Part shown: positions 32,970 to 33,310 of the stretch, piece by piece
Layout: every line of letters starts with the position of its first letter
How positions within the stretch are numbered: the stretch's first letter is position 1
Assembly (NCBI GenBank): GCA_018242005.1
Contig: JAFECU010000310.1
Coordinates: 1 to 33,310 of the forward strand
Source of the DNA: Pseudomonadota bacterium
GTDB taxonomy: Bacteria; Pseudomonadota; Gammaproteobacteria; Burkholderiales; Burkholderiaceae_C
DNA: 33,310 nt
Direction: 5' to 3'
The notes under the pieces: model-generated
The model's input: the letters and a program-made list of their open reading frames with translations, nothing else
Database searches by the model: none
What the model was told of the DNA's origin: nothing
Translations under genes and position numbers: made by a program

Positions 32970-33310
32970 TCACCCCAGAACCCCAGACACCAGCCGCAGC
33001 ACCCGGTCACAGCGCGCCGCCAGCGACTCGTCGTGGGTGACCATGACAAACGCCGTCCCCTGCTCGTGCGCCAGCTGCAGCATGAGCTGGAACACCGCAT
33101 CCGCCGTGGCGCGGTCCAGGTTGCCTGTGGGTTCGTCGGCCAGCACGCAGGCCGGGCGCGTGACCAGGGCGCGGGCAATGGCCACGCGCTGACGCTCGCC
33201 GCCCGACAGCTCGGCCGGGCGGTGGTGCACGCGCTCGGCCAGGCCCACGGCCGCGAGCATCTGCACCGCCCGGGCGATGCATTGGTCGTAGGGCTCGCGG
33301 CGTATGCGCA
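32970..33310 (-). CDS. lolD: Lipoprotein-releasing ABC ATPase LolD, 3' part (start beyond window)
   Basis: Reading frame open to the right edge; at least 112 residues visible. It contains the signature [16 protein letters not shown], Walker [13 protein letters not shown] and the switch [26 protein letters not shown] and [21 protein letters not shown] closely follow the LolD pattern, which energises release of outer-membrane lipoproteins by LolCE. The Walker A and start lie outside the window. MacB-type ATPases are the main alternative. The 61-base gap to the VWA gene shows no clear terminator. Confidence 0.82.
   Translation of the reverse strand, partial: RIRREPYDQCIARAVQMLAAVGLAERVHHRPAELSGGERQRVAIARALVTRPACVLADEPTGNLDRATADAVFQLMLQLAHEQGTAFVMVTHDESLAARCDRVLRLVSGVLG

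Noticed and set aside
32930-32975. Possible third copy of the short dispersed repeat (GATAGCTGC ... CCAAAAG)
   Set aside because: The distance between the two conserved blocks is 19 rather than 27 bases and nothing between them matches, so homology is not shown.

Overview
The window is high-GC, densely packed bacterial DNA with short gaps and many 1-8 bp gene overlaps. Gene content (tandem Bug/TctC receptors, TctAB, a LysR-BASS pair, a YfeH-like symporter, a LolD homologue) and a short dispersed repeat that I recall as common in Comamonadaceae point to a betaproteobacterium of that family (Acidovorax/Alicycliphilus-like). This assignment is inference from gene content, not from a marker gene. 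I see no rRNA, tRNA, CRISPR array, transposase or phage gene.

Layout. 1-1369: an SDR gene with related repeat ends on both sides, then about 500 bp of non-coding DNA with a REP-like inverted repeat. 1370-8649: a co-directional block of LacI regulator, binding protein, two permeases, ABC ATPase and GpdQ-like phosphodiesterase, followed 22 bp later by a Na/Pi cotransporter. It reads as uptake and hydrolysis of an organophosphate, probably a phosphodiester. 8659-10640: a YfeH-like BASS symporter divergent from a LysR regulator. 10688-13752: two tandem Bug/TctC receptors divergent from a MetX-like alpha/beta hydrolase across 42 bp. 13832-16811: NUDIX hydrolase and quinone oxidoreductase (translationally coupled), then a 169-bp MITE-like element, then an EamA exporter.

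16815-21369 (minus strand): an atypical SDR, a DctP-like periplasmic binding protein with no transporter genes, and a membrane GGDEF/EAL protein, all overlapping. This is the best candidate in the window for an undescribed signalling unit, with periplasmic ligand sensing feeding c-di-GMP turnover. 21522-23538: tctBA without a receptor gene, ended by a clear terminator. 23700-26856: deoxyinosine/uracil glycosylase, spermidine-synthase-like protein and orphan GspE/PilB ATPase in one tight operon. 26935-28825: TatD-family nuclease, DUF2892 protein and BigR-like ArsR regulator, divergent from an AhpD-like protein. 28922-32908: membrane-anchored trypsin-like protease, MoxR, DUF58 and VWA operon. 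32970-end: 3' part of lolD.

Repeats are the least expected signal. A 169-bp element with 23-bp terminal inverted repeats (15658-15826) aligns without gaps to the first 125 bases of the window, and a third end lies at 936-985, so the first SDR gene sits between two inward-facing ends. A second, unrelated short repeat occurs between genes at 26884 and again inside the SDR gene at 21174-21222, where it is read in frame.
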